The position numbers were made by a program, and so were the translations under genes. A stretch of 64,000 nucleotides of DNA from Tetramitus jugosus. Taxonomy: Eukaryota; Heterolobosea; Eutetramitea; Acrasida; Vahlkampfiidae. The stretch covers positions 310,001 through 374,000 of the forward strand of contig OW569380.1 of the NCBI GenBank assembly GCA_937625935.1. Direction: 5' to 3'. How positions within the stretch are numbered: position 1 is the stretch's first letter; each line of letters opens with the position of its first letter. Below, one piece after another: positions 42,473 to 53,400 of the stretch. Under the pieces are notes generated by a model. It saw only the letters and a list, made by a program, of their open reading frames with translations. It was not told the origin of the DNA and ran no database searches.

Positions 42473-44062
42473 ATGAGCTCTTATTTCTCGCCATTTTTTT
42501 TGAGTGTCATCTTGTTTGCATCCATCTTGTTCTTGTCATTGGCTGTCCATGCTGTGCAATGTGACTCTCTTCTGACAAGTACTACTACTACTACTGCCAC
42601 CACTACTGCCACTATTTCCACTGCCACCACCAACAGTGACAATGATTACTTTTTGTGGAGTGATGAGAATGGACAGAGTTGGGTCTTCTTCTCTGGTGGT
42701 ACAAGTAAACCAGTGGATCTCTACTGGGTGTGCTACGCGGCAGAGGACAACATTGAACGTGTCGTCCAATGGATCACCAACTCTACAGCACACAACAGAG
42801 TGCCCTACATTCATTCCTATTGTTTCGGAGACAATGGATTGAGAGCACCGACTGCTACTTCCAACAGTTATGCATTGGCTGTGCAGTTTGACGAGTCGAT
42901 TGCAAAGGCCATTGGCAACAACTCGGATGCATTTGTCAATCTGGATACAGAGTGGGACGTGGATGAAGTACTGGGTCTCATGAGCAGCGCAGATGGTATT
43001 CAGTGCTTCAAGGATCGTATCCAACGATATCGTACGTATGCACGTCGAACCAGAGTTCTATCCTCGCCTGGTCTCTGGAAAACCGATTCACAGTACACAT
43101 TCTTCTCACAGATTGATCAATTGTTGGATCTGAGAGCCAACTTGTACCACGCCATTAGCAACAATGACACATGTACGTTGCGTACCGTAGATAACACCAA
43201 TTGGCCCAATGCTTACTCTCTGTCACAAGTGCTGTCACTGTGTCAGACCATTATTGGTGATCGACAGAGAATGAACTACTTGTGGAATGATTCCAACAAG
43301 CATTTCATTACGGGTGATATGGCATTGACCAAGTGTGGCTGGGGTGCACAGTATCAAGCCAAAATGATGAATCTATTGGTTGATAACATGCACTGTCTCT
43401 ATCACAACAAGTGGAGAGGAGCCATGTTCCGCAACTCTGCACCACCTAATCCCGATGAGAGAGCAGCTGGCAATTGGAACGAACTGGGATTCGTGTACAG
43501 TGACAACAATTATGCACGTGAAGCCATGAAGAAGGGTATGGAGAAGGCGTTGAACATGATGAAGAATGGAGTCAATTGTTCAGCGTCCAACGATCCATTC
43601 ACAGTCAAGTTCTCCATTGATCAATCCTCTTGCTCCAACACGTGGGCTCAATTGGCCATTACACCTGCGTATGAAGTGACTGGTGTGACGCTGTCGTACA
43701 AGACGATTACTCGACAAGTGTTGGAAAGAGCGTCCTGGGGTCCAGAGTACACTGGAGTTGTCAGCAGCATTGACACCAACAGTTTTGTTGTGGCCAATAT
43801 TACCAAATATTCAGGAGGATACTCTGTGATTCGCATCCAATGGTTGAACAGCACAGCCACTCAAGTATTGCTCGAGGATGTGGGCACACCTGCTGAGGAG
43901 GAGAATGTTGTTGCCACTTCTTCTTCTTCTGGGAGTGGTGGAGAATCCAGTTATCCAAACGGAGGGGACTCCAGTCAACCAAGTTCTGCTTCTTCCGTAC
44001 TCGGATCCTTGATGTCGATCCTGATGTTGGTTGTCATCGCAATTGCTTTTGGAACTGCATAA
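42473..44062 (+). CDS. Secreted, probably GPI-anchored protein of unknown family
   Basis: From the ATG at 42473 the protein has 529 residues. It has a signal peptide (YFSPFFLSVILFASILFLSL followed by AVHA), a T/A-rich linker, and a large globular domain rich in W, Y, N and C. A C-terminal S/G-rich stretch and terminal hydrophobic tail (SLMSILMLVVIAIAFGTA) follow, as in GPI-anchor signals. Phrases such as DLYWVCYAAEDNIERVVQWI and AFVNLDTEWDVDEVLG look like a TIM-barrel-type or carbohydrate-active fold, but I cannot name it. Many NxS/T sites suggest N-glycosylation. The AATAAA signal overlaps the stop codon. It is 164 bases after DNA2. Confidence 0.7.
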   Translation: MSSYFSPFFLSVILFASILFLSLAVHAVQCDSLLTSTTTTTATTTATISTATTNSDNDYFLWSDENGQSWVFFSGGTSKPVDLYWVCYAAEDNIERVVQWITNSTAHNRVPYIHSYCFGDNGLRAPTATSNSYALAVQFDESIAKAIGNNSDAFVNLDTEWDVDEVLGLMSSADGIQCFKDRIQRYRTYARRTRVLSSPGLWKTDSQYTFFSQIDQLLDLRANLYHAISNNDTCTLRTVDNTNWPNAYSLSQVLSLCQTIIGDRQRMNYLWNDSNKHFITGDMALTKCGWGAQYQAKMMNLLVDNMHCLYHNKWRGAMFRNSAPPNPDERAAGNWNELGFVYSDNNYAREAMKKGMEKALNMMKNGVNCSASNDPFTVKFSIDQSSCSNTWAQLAITPAYEVTGVTLSYKTITRQVLERASWGPEYTGVVSSIDTNSFVVANITKYSGGYSVIRIQWLNSTATQVLLEDVGTPAEEENVVATSSSSGSGGESSYPNGGDSSQPSSASSVLGSLMSILMLVVIAIAFGTA

Positions 44063-44151
44063 TAAAGCACCCAATAGTTCAGAACGGAATACGGTGGTGA
44101 GACCACAGGGTTCTAATGGTGGCGAATATCGTCAATGGAGAGACAGGACAG

Positions 44152-44178
44152 TATTGTTGATCCGGTAAATCCATGTCG
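44152..44178. repeat. Left arm of a perfect 27-bp inverted repeat
   Basis: The 27 bases are the exact reverse complement of 44988-45014; the arms begin TATTGTTGATCCGGTAAATC on this strand. The match ends sharply at both sides. The arms bracket 809 bases. Confidence 0.9.
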
Positions 44179-44302
44179 GTTTTTTCCGAAACTTTCACTG
44201 AAAAAACTTTTCGAAGTGCCCTAAAAGTTTTCTGATGTTCCGATTGAGCCAAAAAGTTTTTCTCGAAAGTTTCATTCAACAAACACCCATCGCCAACAAG
44301 AG

Positions 44303-44755
44303 ATGACCAGTCAAGACGAATTGGAGAAGCTCGCAGACTAGTTGAGAGAGCAACACGAGAACATGACAGATGAAAAACTGAGCGACAGAATGTAAAGGCG
44401 TATTTCATGAAGAAACTAAAGAGTACCACTGAAGGGGAGTACAAAGTTGCGTCAGTGCATGCCAAAGCAAATGATGAATATGTCAAAAGCCAGCAAGAGA
44501 TTCTCAAAAACTGGAACCATTGGAGAATTGGAAAGAAACTAAATTCTTGGAAGAGCTCATGCAGTATTCGTAATGGCTTTTGCCTGTCATGCCAATATCG
44601 ACATGTTTTTTGCAGGGAGCTCATGGCGCACCAAGGTGGGTGAAGCCAACATAGAACTTACCAAACCTAGCAAGCAATTATTTTGTGACATCATGATGAA
44701 TCACCTAATCGACCAAACACCCATACACACTGAGAAAAATAATATCCAATTTTGA
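44303..44755 (+). pseudogene. Decayed reading frame between the inverted repeat arms
   Basis: An ATG at 44303 opens a frame with coding character (MTSQDELEKLAD) that meets a TAG after 12 codons and continues LREQHENMTDEKLSDRM before a second stop. After a frameshift near 44395 a further frame continues (NVKAYFMKKLKSTTEGEY, KANDEYVKSQQEILKNW). Another frame starts at 44573 (HANIDMFFAGSSWRTK). The pieces are collinear and look like one former coiled-coil-type protein with one or more stops and shifts. Alternative: an intact spliced gene that I cannot resolve. No family is recognised, so this is only a tentative pseudogene. Confidence 0.4.
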
Positions 44756-44987
44756 ATATAGTTGTTGTGTTTCGGTCTTCCAAGCTTCTTGAGGGAGGCA
44801 CCATCACATGCGACCTTACTGAATGAACGTAACAATGAATATTGTTGTATGATGTTGATATCATTCGTTGATTTATTCGTGCACCATTTTCATAAATTCT
44901 TCCCTTGGATGAAAGTCTTAGGATTTTTTGTTGGTAACTTTCATTGAAAGTTTGAACGAATTTTTGGAAAGTTTAGCGCCAAGCGAT

Positions 44988-45014
44988 CGACATGGATTTA
45001 CCGGATCAACAATA
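44988..45014. repeat. Right arm of a perfect 27-bp inverted repeat
   Basis: Exact reverse complement of 44152-44178; begins CGACATGGATTTACCGGATC on the plus strand. No obvious target-site duplication is seen beside the arms. Confidence 0.9.
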
Positions 45015-45447
45015 TTGAAAAAATTTCATCCAACTGTCGCATGTGCAGTTGTCTCGTGATGCACAAAAATATGGTGATTTGTCCGATTGATTTTTTATTG
45101 TAACCCCTCGAAAAGGAGTTGGTTGTATGTGATGGGAGCAAAATATGGTAGTAAAACATCTGGGAATAATAGGAGCTTGATATTTGTGACAAGATCTATG
45201 TCATTGGGCTGAATGATGTTGATGATGTTTCACTTCAATTGGACATGTTATACTCGTCAAGGAATACCAATCAAGATGTATTCTCGGTCCTAGAACGTTG
45301 GGTCTGAACTGAAGTTAGCTTTCGTCTACCAGTGCAGCACTATAAAATGTGGAGCCTTTAGCCCTGATTCCCATCCCAAACCAACCCAAACCATAATCCA
45401 TACTACATACCATAATAACTGATTTCTAGTAACGAATACCAAGTAAC

Positions 45448-46266
45448 ATGAAACTGTTCATTGTTTTGTTTTGTCTCCTTGCCTGGGCTACTCTATTGCA
45501 TGGTAAGTCTATTAGACGTGTTAGAAATATCAAGCTCCAGTGTGGTACGTTCACTTGCGTCACTGGAGAAGTGTGTTGCTCCAACAACTTGATTGGCCCA
45601 TCTTCCGTGTGCTACAATCCCAATGTGCTCACTTGTCCGGCCGATCAATTCCAATCAGGAAAGAATTGCTTGTGTGGAAAGAATACTGGATGCTGTAAGG
45701 GCAATTGCTTCAACACCAATGATGCATTCTGTGATACTACTACAGGACAAATCAAGATAAAGCCACTGGGTATCCAGTGTGGTCCTCTCAATTGTATCAT
45801 TGGAGACAAGTGCTGCTCCAACAATGTTGTCGGAGGAACCTTTAGATGCTACAACTCTGCTACTGCTACGTGCTTACCTGACGTGTTCATTCCCAGTCAG
45901 AATTGTCTCTGTGGTATCAATGATCGATGCTGCAAGGGAGTGTGTTACGATGCTCGTACGTTCAAGTGTTCTTCTACTGGTCAAGTCGTACTGATCAACC
46001 CTCCTCCTAATCCACCTCCATCTGGTCAGCAATGTGGTCCTTCTCTTCGCTGCACCGGAACAGATCAGTGTTGCTCCAGTAACGTAGTAGGAAATGCATT
46101 TTCATGCTTCAATCCCAATAATCTCTCGTGTAACGCTGATCAATTCAAACCAGCTCAAAACTGTCTCTGTGGCAAAGGAGCTGGATGTTGCAACGGAGTT
46201 TGTTTCAATCCTTCAGATGCTACCTGCAACACATCTACCGGACAACTAGTGTTCATCCCCCATTAA
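45448..46266 (+). CDS. Secreted cysteine-rich protein with three tandem repeats
   Basis: The 272-residue protein has a signal peptide (MKLFIVLFCLLAWATLLHG) and then three repeats of about 75 residues, starting near residues 31, 109 and 190. Each repeat has the same cysteine order: QCGxxxC, then GxxCCSNNxxG, CYNP or CFNP, CxxDxF, NCLCG, CCxGxC and a closing C before TGQ. That is about 12 cysteines per unit, probably all paired in disulfides. A PPPNPPPSGQ linker precedes the third repeat. The family is unknown to me; knottin-like, toxin-like and carbohydrate-binding cysteine-rich folds are all possible, and I infer only extracellular localisation. A TATA-like element lies about 100 bases upstream. 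Confidence 0.8.
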   Translation: MKLFIVLFCLLAWATLLHGKSIRRVRNIKLQCGTFTCVTGEVCCSNNLIGPSSVCYNPNVLTCPADQFQSGKNCLCGKNTGCCKGNCFNTNDAFCDTTTGQIKIKPLGIQCGPLNCIIGDKCCSNNVVGGTFRCYNSATATCLPDVFIPSQNCLCGINDRCCKGVCYDARTFKCSSTGQVVLINPPPNPPPSGQQCGPSLRCTGTDQCCSSNVVGNAFSCFNPNNLSCNADQFKPAQNCLCGKGAGCCNGVCFNPSDATCNTSTGQLVFIPH

Positions 46267-46943
46267 GAACTAAAGTCCCTAATTCATTTGTAAATATCAC
46301 TCAATAAATGGTCTCGAGTTTTTGGATTGAACCTAAAAAGTTTGTTGAACTCTTCTGAACATCATTCAATTCCATTTCAAAATAAGCATTTTTGACTGGA
46401 TGGATGGCCATCATAAAACATATCGAATTTTAAACATATGCACGGAGAGGAAGACATAAGTCCTGGACTTTAAGTGTATGTTCGTTAAGAGGAAAGAGAA
46501 GAAAACGCACATGCAGTTCAAATTAAATTACATTTATATTAAAAGAAATTATTGTTAAAATCAGATGTATTCTTATACTACGCAAATTGCGTAAATGAAT
46601 TTATGTAGGCTGTTACTGGTAATACGATTTGATGGAACAGGTGACTCAAAACAATCGCTTGAAATCTTGGGTTTCTCTTTCGTCTTCCATTTCATTTCGG
46701 CTGAAAAAAGTTTGCGTGGGCAAAACAGATCAGACAAGGTTTGGTAAGATGAAGTTATCTTCAATGAACATCAGAAGAACAAGCAATTGTTAAAATCATA
46801 TCCAAACCATCCGGTTTCGTTCTGCGCCCCAAAAAATGGCGGGGCAAAATCAATTATTTTCGATGTGGGATAGAATTTCTCTTTAACGGAAGCAGTTTCT
46901 GAGATTTACGAACGTCTCCCAACACTCACTCATTTATCGAAAA
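46267..46943. other. Intergenic, nothing recognised
   Basis: A 677-base AT-rich stretch between the cysteine-rich gene and the LRR/coiled-coil gene. An AATAAA lies about 40 bases after the first stop. Short open frames on both strands have no coding character. No RNA gene or repeat is seen. Confidence 0.5.
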
Positions 46944-49900
46944 ATGATTGTGCACTTGAGTAATGGTTCTTCCATCGATTTGTCAAATCGGTATTCTACC
47001 ATAAGTAACTATTGAGTTCAATCCGATAACTTGTGTTGGACACGGACATTCGCTGACTCCCAGGTTTCTTGACACTACACAGAGCATGAATTGACAGACC
47101 AGGATTATGAATCGATCAAGAATGTGATTCGTTCTTCTGCTTCTCATGAGAGAAGGACTGGCCATGTTCAAGTGGATAGCAGTGAGGAGGATGGTGACGA
47201 CACATCTACTACTAGGAACGACAGCAAGGATGAACAACAACAAAGGATTCTGATGATCCAAATGGAGTTCAATGGTCCTGTTCTCACCAGTCGAGGAATG
47301 AAGAAAATTGCTAGAGGGCTCAAGAAGAATAAAACGATTGAAGAATTGACAATTTGTAGTAAGTAAGAACATTCTGTTTCTACTCATTCATTCATCCTCT
47401 CTAGAGGGGAATATAGCTCTGACATACATTTTCTCAATTGTCTCTCTGTCCTACCTCAACGTGTGTATGTAAAGCCAATAATTATGAGTCTGGTAGTTGG
47501 ATCAAGTACTTGATAGAAGCTCTGATGTCCAACAAGACAATCAAACGTCTCTATTTGTATGATTCACTTTTCCCAAGTGATGCAATCGACTACTGGACGA
47601 TTCTTCTTGAAGAAAAGAGCGTGTTGCAATTGTTGGACATTATGAATATGAAACAGTTCACAAGAGAGCAGCTGAAGGGATTTTTCGGCGCAGTTCAACA
47701 TCACACGAATCTTCGAACATTGCATCTAAGAGGTAAGTACTAGAATCCTGTTCGGTTTAACACCATTTGGTTGTAACTTATTGTTGACAATATTTTACGG
47801 ATGGGATTTGAATCAACGAACTAGGGATGAACAATGAAGCACTGGTGTTTTTGGGTAAAGCTCTGTGTGGAAATTCCGTTCTTACGGATGTATTGATCTT
47901 GGACGTTGATGCAAGTATCACTAGAGAAGGAATTGTAAGCTTTTGTGATGAATTCTTAATCTTGGATAACAACAGTAGAGATGTGGGGCAAGACAACGTA
48001 GTTCAACATATCATGTGTCACTTACAAACATTGACCTTTCAAAGTGCGTCACTTAGTGATGACACTGGTGGAAAAGATCTATATAGAGCATTGAGATCTC
48101 ACAAAGGAAACGTGTTGAGTAAGTTGAACACTGTGAACTTGAGCGCTACGATGATCACTCGACCAATCCAATCAAAAATTAATGAGATTTTGAAAGAGAA
48201 GGTGAGGGAAGCACAAAAAACAACGAAAGACAACAATCCTGACCTTACGGTGACAAACGAGGTTATTCAGTCCGTCAATAATCAACCTTCGACCAGCCTC
48301 GAAGTTGTAAGTAAGAGCGCTCAAGCGACCGAGGAAGTTCTCTTAACAACTCCTACTGCAACAACCATTTCTTCAACGAATAATTGTTCCAATCTGGCAA
48401 TGTCCACAAGTCAGATGGTAGAAGATTCTCGCAAATTATTGCGTCAGAATTCGATGAAACAAGAGTTACTCTTATGTAGGCATGATATTACTTCAGTTCG
48501 AGAAGAAACAAACACCTTAATGAGAACGATAATCTCTGAAAAAGATGTGTGGAAACGCGAATTGAAAGTGTTGACCGAGAAGGTCTCAGATTTGAAAACT
48601 CTTGTCAATAATGAACTAAATGAATCAAGAGAGTCAATTGATGAAGATATCGCTGGTATCATGTCCCAGTTCAGAGAATTGAAAACCAAGTTCGAATCAC
48701 TAGACACAGAATTTCGACATCAAATTGAATATCTAACAGAAAAAGTACTGACTACCGAATCCCTTTCTTCCTCCATTGGAGATATTGTTGATGAACAAAT
48801 TAGTCAGGATCGGCATGATAAACTATCAAACCTCGAGGATCAATTGACTAGTCTGGGGAAAACGATGAACAGAGTGAGGGCAGATATTGATCAAATGATA
48901 ACATTGAAAGTGAACAATCAAGCAACCGATGAAAACACTAAGTTAATTGAACAGATAGTAAACGAACGAATAACTAACCTGAAAACTCAATCGAACGAGG
49001 GTATGTTGTTATTGACAGCAAAACAGGACCAATTGTCGGATCAAGTGATTCAACAACAGAATGACATGAAGAAACGAGCTTATCAAGAAAATCGGAATGA
49101 TAATTACCCTCATCGAGAACTGGCTGATATCATGGTCAAAAAGGATCAACTTCCCTTCTTGATCGAAGCACATATGGATAAGTCCTATAAGCTTAGCAAT
49201 ATTGTAAGGACAATGAAACAAGAGAGAGAAAAATGGGAGACAGAATTGGAACAGTGGAAAAGAGAAAGAGTCAAGGATGATCATCAAACAATTCTCTCTA
49301 GATATGATCGTTCAATTCATGACTTAACATTTCAATTGCAGGAATTAAATGATAACTGGGTACGTAGTCAGAATCAAATTCGAATGAATAGTGAAATCTC
49401 TACGATGAGCCCATACCAGGACAAAGTCCATCTGTGGCAGGAGAGAATGAACAATGAACTGGTACTGAAACTGGACAAAGAAGAATATCAGAACAGTGTC
49501 CAGAAGATCGTTGATAGTGTTCAAGAAGAAATTAGAGGAATAAGGGATGACTCAAGACACTCGGTTTCGACAGCCCATTTCATAGAGGCAATGCAAGAAC
49601 TCAAGGAATCATTCACACTCAAAGTATCGTTGGTTGAAGAGGAGTTACTAGGAATCCTTGAGACAAAGTTGGACACTGAAAAATTTAACAGATATGTGAC
49701 AGAGAATGAAAAACCAGACTCCCCCAAGAGTGTTTTGTCCACCTTCTCCGTTGGATCGGGAAAGAAGTCGATACTATCGACAACCAAAGGAACTCCTTCT
49801 CAACAGAAACAATCTTTGACGATGAAGAACCAGATGAAGACCATTCTCTTGGATAATGTTCAAATGAAGATACACATGAACGAGGTGAAGAAAGATATTG

Positions 49901-50391
49901 CCCGGATGGAAGAGAGAACAAACCTTCATCAGTTCTCTCAGTTGTTAGCAGAGAAGTTGTCCGCTGATGATGTGAAACAATTGTTGACTACTAAAATTTC
50001 GAAGATCGAAGCACTGATTAAAACTGAGTTGTCTCAGAGTATGCAGTCAGTTAGGGAACAATTTGCCACACAAGAACTCCTGAACAGTCGAATGAACCAA
50101 ATTGAAGGGAACGTAAGTGAGAAAATCCAACTGGCACAACTCGTGGAGGATTTGAACCAAAGGTTGAACAACCAAAGAGAACACAATGCTCAACTTGAAT
50201 CAGAACTGCACTCAATTGAGAAGAAGCAACACAACCAATGGAATCACGAACTCAATTTGTTGAAACAACAGAATGAACAATTGCAAAAGGACATGGAAAA
50301 AATCCGAACAACTGTCATCGCCAACTCGAGGGAGCCTTCATTCTTCGCCAAGATTCTCTCTTGTTTCGGTGTGTGTTCATGTTTGGGATGA
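46944..50391 (+). CDS. LRR plus long coiled-coil protein with cysteine-rich C-terminus (4 exons)
   Basis: Exons 46944-47004, 47083-47358, 47475-47732 and 47825-50391 (introns 78, 116 and 92 nt, all phase 1) give 1053 residues. The first about 300 residues hold ribonuclease-inhibitor-type leucine-rich repeats (RGMKKIARGLKKNKTIEELT, ALMSNKTIKRLYLYDS, HTNLRTLHLRGMNNEALVF). Residues about 370-1030 are coiled coil with short breaks (TLMRTIISEKDVWKRELKVL). The very end, FAKILSCFGVCSCLG, has three cysteines close to the C-terminus and could be S-acylated to hold the protein at a membrane. Function is unknown. The first exon is the least certain part; the other junctions fit phase well. The gene is convergent with the glucan synthase, 39 bases between stops. 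Confidence 0.7.
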
Positions 50392-50430
50392 GTAACTTAT
50401 CAATATTCTTAATTTTATTTAGCTTGTTTT

Positions 50431-53400
50431 TTAGTTTTGGGGAGGTGATCCAAGGACAACTTGAACTTGGTGAGCATTACCATCATCAACCAATAAAATT
50501 CTATCGGCATCAGAGGTCTGTAGACCGTCCAATGTGGCTCTGATAGGAACAACATTTTCTTCATCAGTATTCTTAACAAAGTTGATGTGATACTTGCTCT
50601 TTCCAAATCTGTAGTGTACCTTGAACTCCTTCCATTCCTTGCGAGGGCAAGGACTGAACACCAAGTAGTCGCCAGATCTGTTTACACCAATCATTTGTTC
50701 GATGATTAGTCTGTACATCCAACCTGCACTACCAGTGTACCAAGTCCATCCACCACGACCTTCGTGTCCCTTCAGTGTGTACACATCAGCTGAAACAACA
50801 TAGGGTTCAACTCTGTACTGATCCAATTCTTGCTTTGTTCTTGTGTGGTTGATTGGATTCAACATGTCAAACAAGTACCAAGACTTGTTCGCATCTCGGA
50901 GCTTAGTGTACGCCCAAACCATCCAGATGGCAGCATGAGTGTATTGACCACCGTTCTCTCTAACACCAGGTGCATAGCCCTTAATGTATCCAGGGTTCAA
51001 ATGAGACTTTTCAAAGGGAGGATCAAAGAGTTGAATGAGCTTCAAGTCAGGACGAACCAGTCTATTGAACGCATTCTCCATTCCCTGTAGCGATCTGTCT
51101 TTTCTTGTTGCACCAGAGATGACTGACCAACTCTGCGGCAATGAATCAATCTGGCACTCATCGCACTCCTTGGATCCCAATGGTTCTCCATTGTCAAAGT
51201 ATGCTCTTCGGTACCATGAGCCATCCCAGGCATTTTCTTCAATGTTTTCACTGAGACGAGTCTTTTGTTCATGAGACAATTGAATGAATTCTTCATCATG
51301 CTTCAACTCGGCAACCGTTTCAAATCTCTCCATCACATGATAGAGGAAGTACGCCAACCAAACTGATTCACCCTTTCCGTGAATACCAACCAGGTTCATA
51401 CCGTCATTCCAATCACCACAACCCATCAATGGCAAGCCATGAGAGCCAAACTTGAGACCATAACGAATACTTCTCAAACAGTGCTCGTACACAGAGGCAG
51501 AAACATCGCTGATACGAACAACATCATAGTGACTCTCTTCTCCAACGCTCAATTCATGACCAGTCACAAATCTGCACTCAACATCCAGAATGCTCAAATC
51601 ATTGGTCGTCTCAATATAGTATGCCACAGCCAATGGCAGCCACAGATAATCGTCAGAGAACGTTGTACGCACACCTCTGTTTGAAATTGGATGCCACCAA
51701 TGGCACACATCACCCTTCTCATACTGATGTTCACAACATGTGATAATTTGTTGCTTGAGAATGCTTGGGATGCTACCGCAAACAGCAATAGAGTCTTGGA
51801 GCTGATCTCTGAAACCGAATGCACCACTGGATTGATAGAATCCGGATCGACCCCAAATTCTAGCGGACAACACCTGGTACAACAACCATGAGTTGGCCAA
51901 GACATCAACAGAATCATCTGGTGTCTCAATCTGAATTGTGCTCAGTGTTCTCGTCCAGAATGACTTGACTCCCTTCAACAATTGTCTCACAATCAAATTG
52001 GATCTGATGCGCTCAATGAGGTCCATGGCTTGATGCTTGGATCGGTGAGCACCTAAAACAAATGCAACTTCAATGGTTTGACCACTCTCTACGGTAATTG
52101 GCACCATGATTGCACCGCAAGGGTCAAGCGCAGCACCCACAGTTCCACTCAAATGAGTTCTCTCCATGGCAGCAGGCTTGGACAAAGTTCTATTGAATCC
52201 GATAAACTCGGATCTATCACCAGTGATAGTGCACTTGTGACCTACAACGGTGAAGAAACTGACATAGTTGCCAAAGTCGCAATGATAGGCGTTTCTAGCA
52301 AGGATAGCATTGGTGTTGGCAGTCAATTCAACATCCGTAACAATATTTGGAGAGGTTCTGTCTCTCAATTCACCCAATGTCCACTCAACGAATCCACTGA
52401 CAGACAAGTTTCTTGTCCTTCCACTGTCGTTTCTCACCTTGATCAGAATAATCTTGATAGGTTCGTTCTGAGGAACAAATACACGAGTATCAGTGTGAAT
52501 ACCATGATCCTGGTGCTCCCACACGGAATAGCCCATACCATGTCTCACAATGTATGGACTGTTGCTGCTCACTGGCTGAGGCTGAGGAGACCAATACTTG
52601 CCACTGACTTCATCACGAATATAGAAGGCTTCTCCACTACCATCCACAACAATATCATTGTTCCAAGGTGTCAATCTGTACTCATGCGCATTGTCCAACC
52701 AAGTGTAAGCAGAGCCCTTCTCAGAAATGACACTACCAAATTGTTCGTTGGCCAGAATGTTGCACCATGGTTGTGGTGTTGGCTTATTCTTTCCAAGGAG
52801 CATGACATACTCTTGATTCTGCTTGTCGAATCCACCAAACTCATTGCGCATCACAAGACCTCTATCTTCGAGGCTCAATGAAGGTTGAACAATCTTTGTT
52901 GGGGTTACAACATCGTTTGGATTGGCTGTGGTGGTTTCATCTGGTCTCTGAACAAGAGCAGGCACATTGTGGTCCTTTCTGTATTGTCTATTGATTTGAT
53001 CTGTCAATCGACCACCATTATCCGACAAGACAACTCTTGCAACAGAGTACAACAAGATACTCTCAGCTTCATTCAAGTGTTCACCTCTGATTGGGAAGAT
53101 ACCTCCGGACTTTTGAAGCATTTGATGTGTTTCGGCGGATCCACTAATGAGAGACATGATTGCATTCTGCAACTCATCTCTGTAACTCACAGTTTCGTCG
53201 TTCCAAATCACGAAATCACAAATCAATCCCTTGTATCTCATGTAAGTGTGTGCTTGCAACACTTGAGCAATGAGACTAATGTTTTGAACATCACCTATTC
53301 TGACGAGGAGAATTGGCAAGTCACCAGAGATGCCCAATCTCCACAAACCAGTCTGATTCATACGATTCTTTGTAATCAATCCCAATGACGCTCTAAAGTT

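Larger units (their letters stand above)
44063..45447. other. Long intergenic segment with inverted repeat and decayed frame
   Basis: About 1.4 kb without an intact gene. It contains a perfect 27-bp inverted repeat (44152-44178 and 44988-45014), a broken reading frame between them, and repeated AAACTTTC/GAAAGTTT words near both arms. From about 45340 it becomes the leader and promoter of the cysteine-rich gene, where TATAAAATG occurs about 100 bases before the start. Confidence 0.6.

Noticed and set aside
44079-44624. A 181-codon minus-strand open frame
   Set aside because: It lies antisense to the fragments with better protein character and has an odd F/S/L-rich composition; no start context or domain supports it.
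52078-52881. A 267-codon plus-strand open frame
   Set aside because: It is antisense to the well-conserved cyclic glucan synthase and has no domain signature; a shadow of strong codon bias on the other strand.
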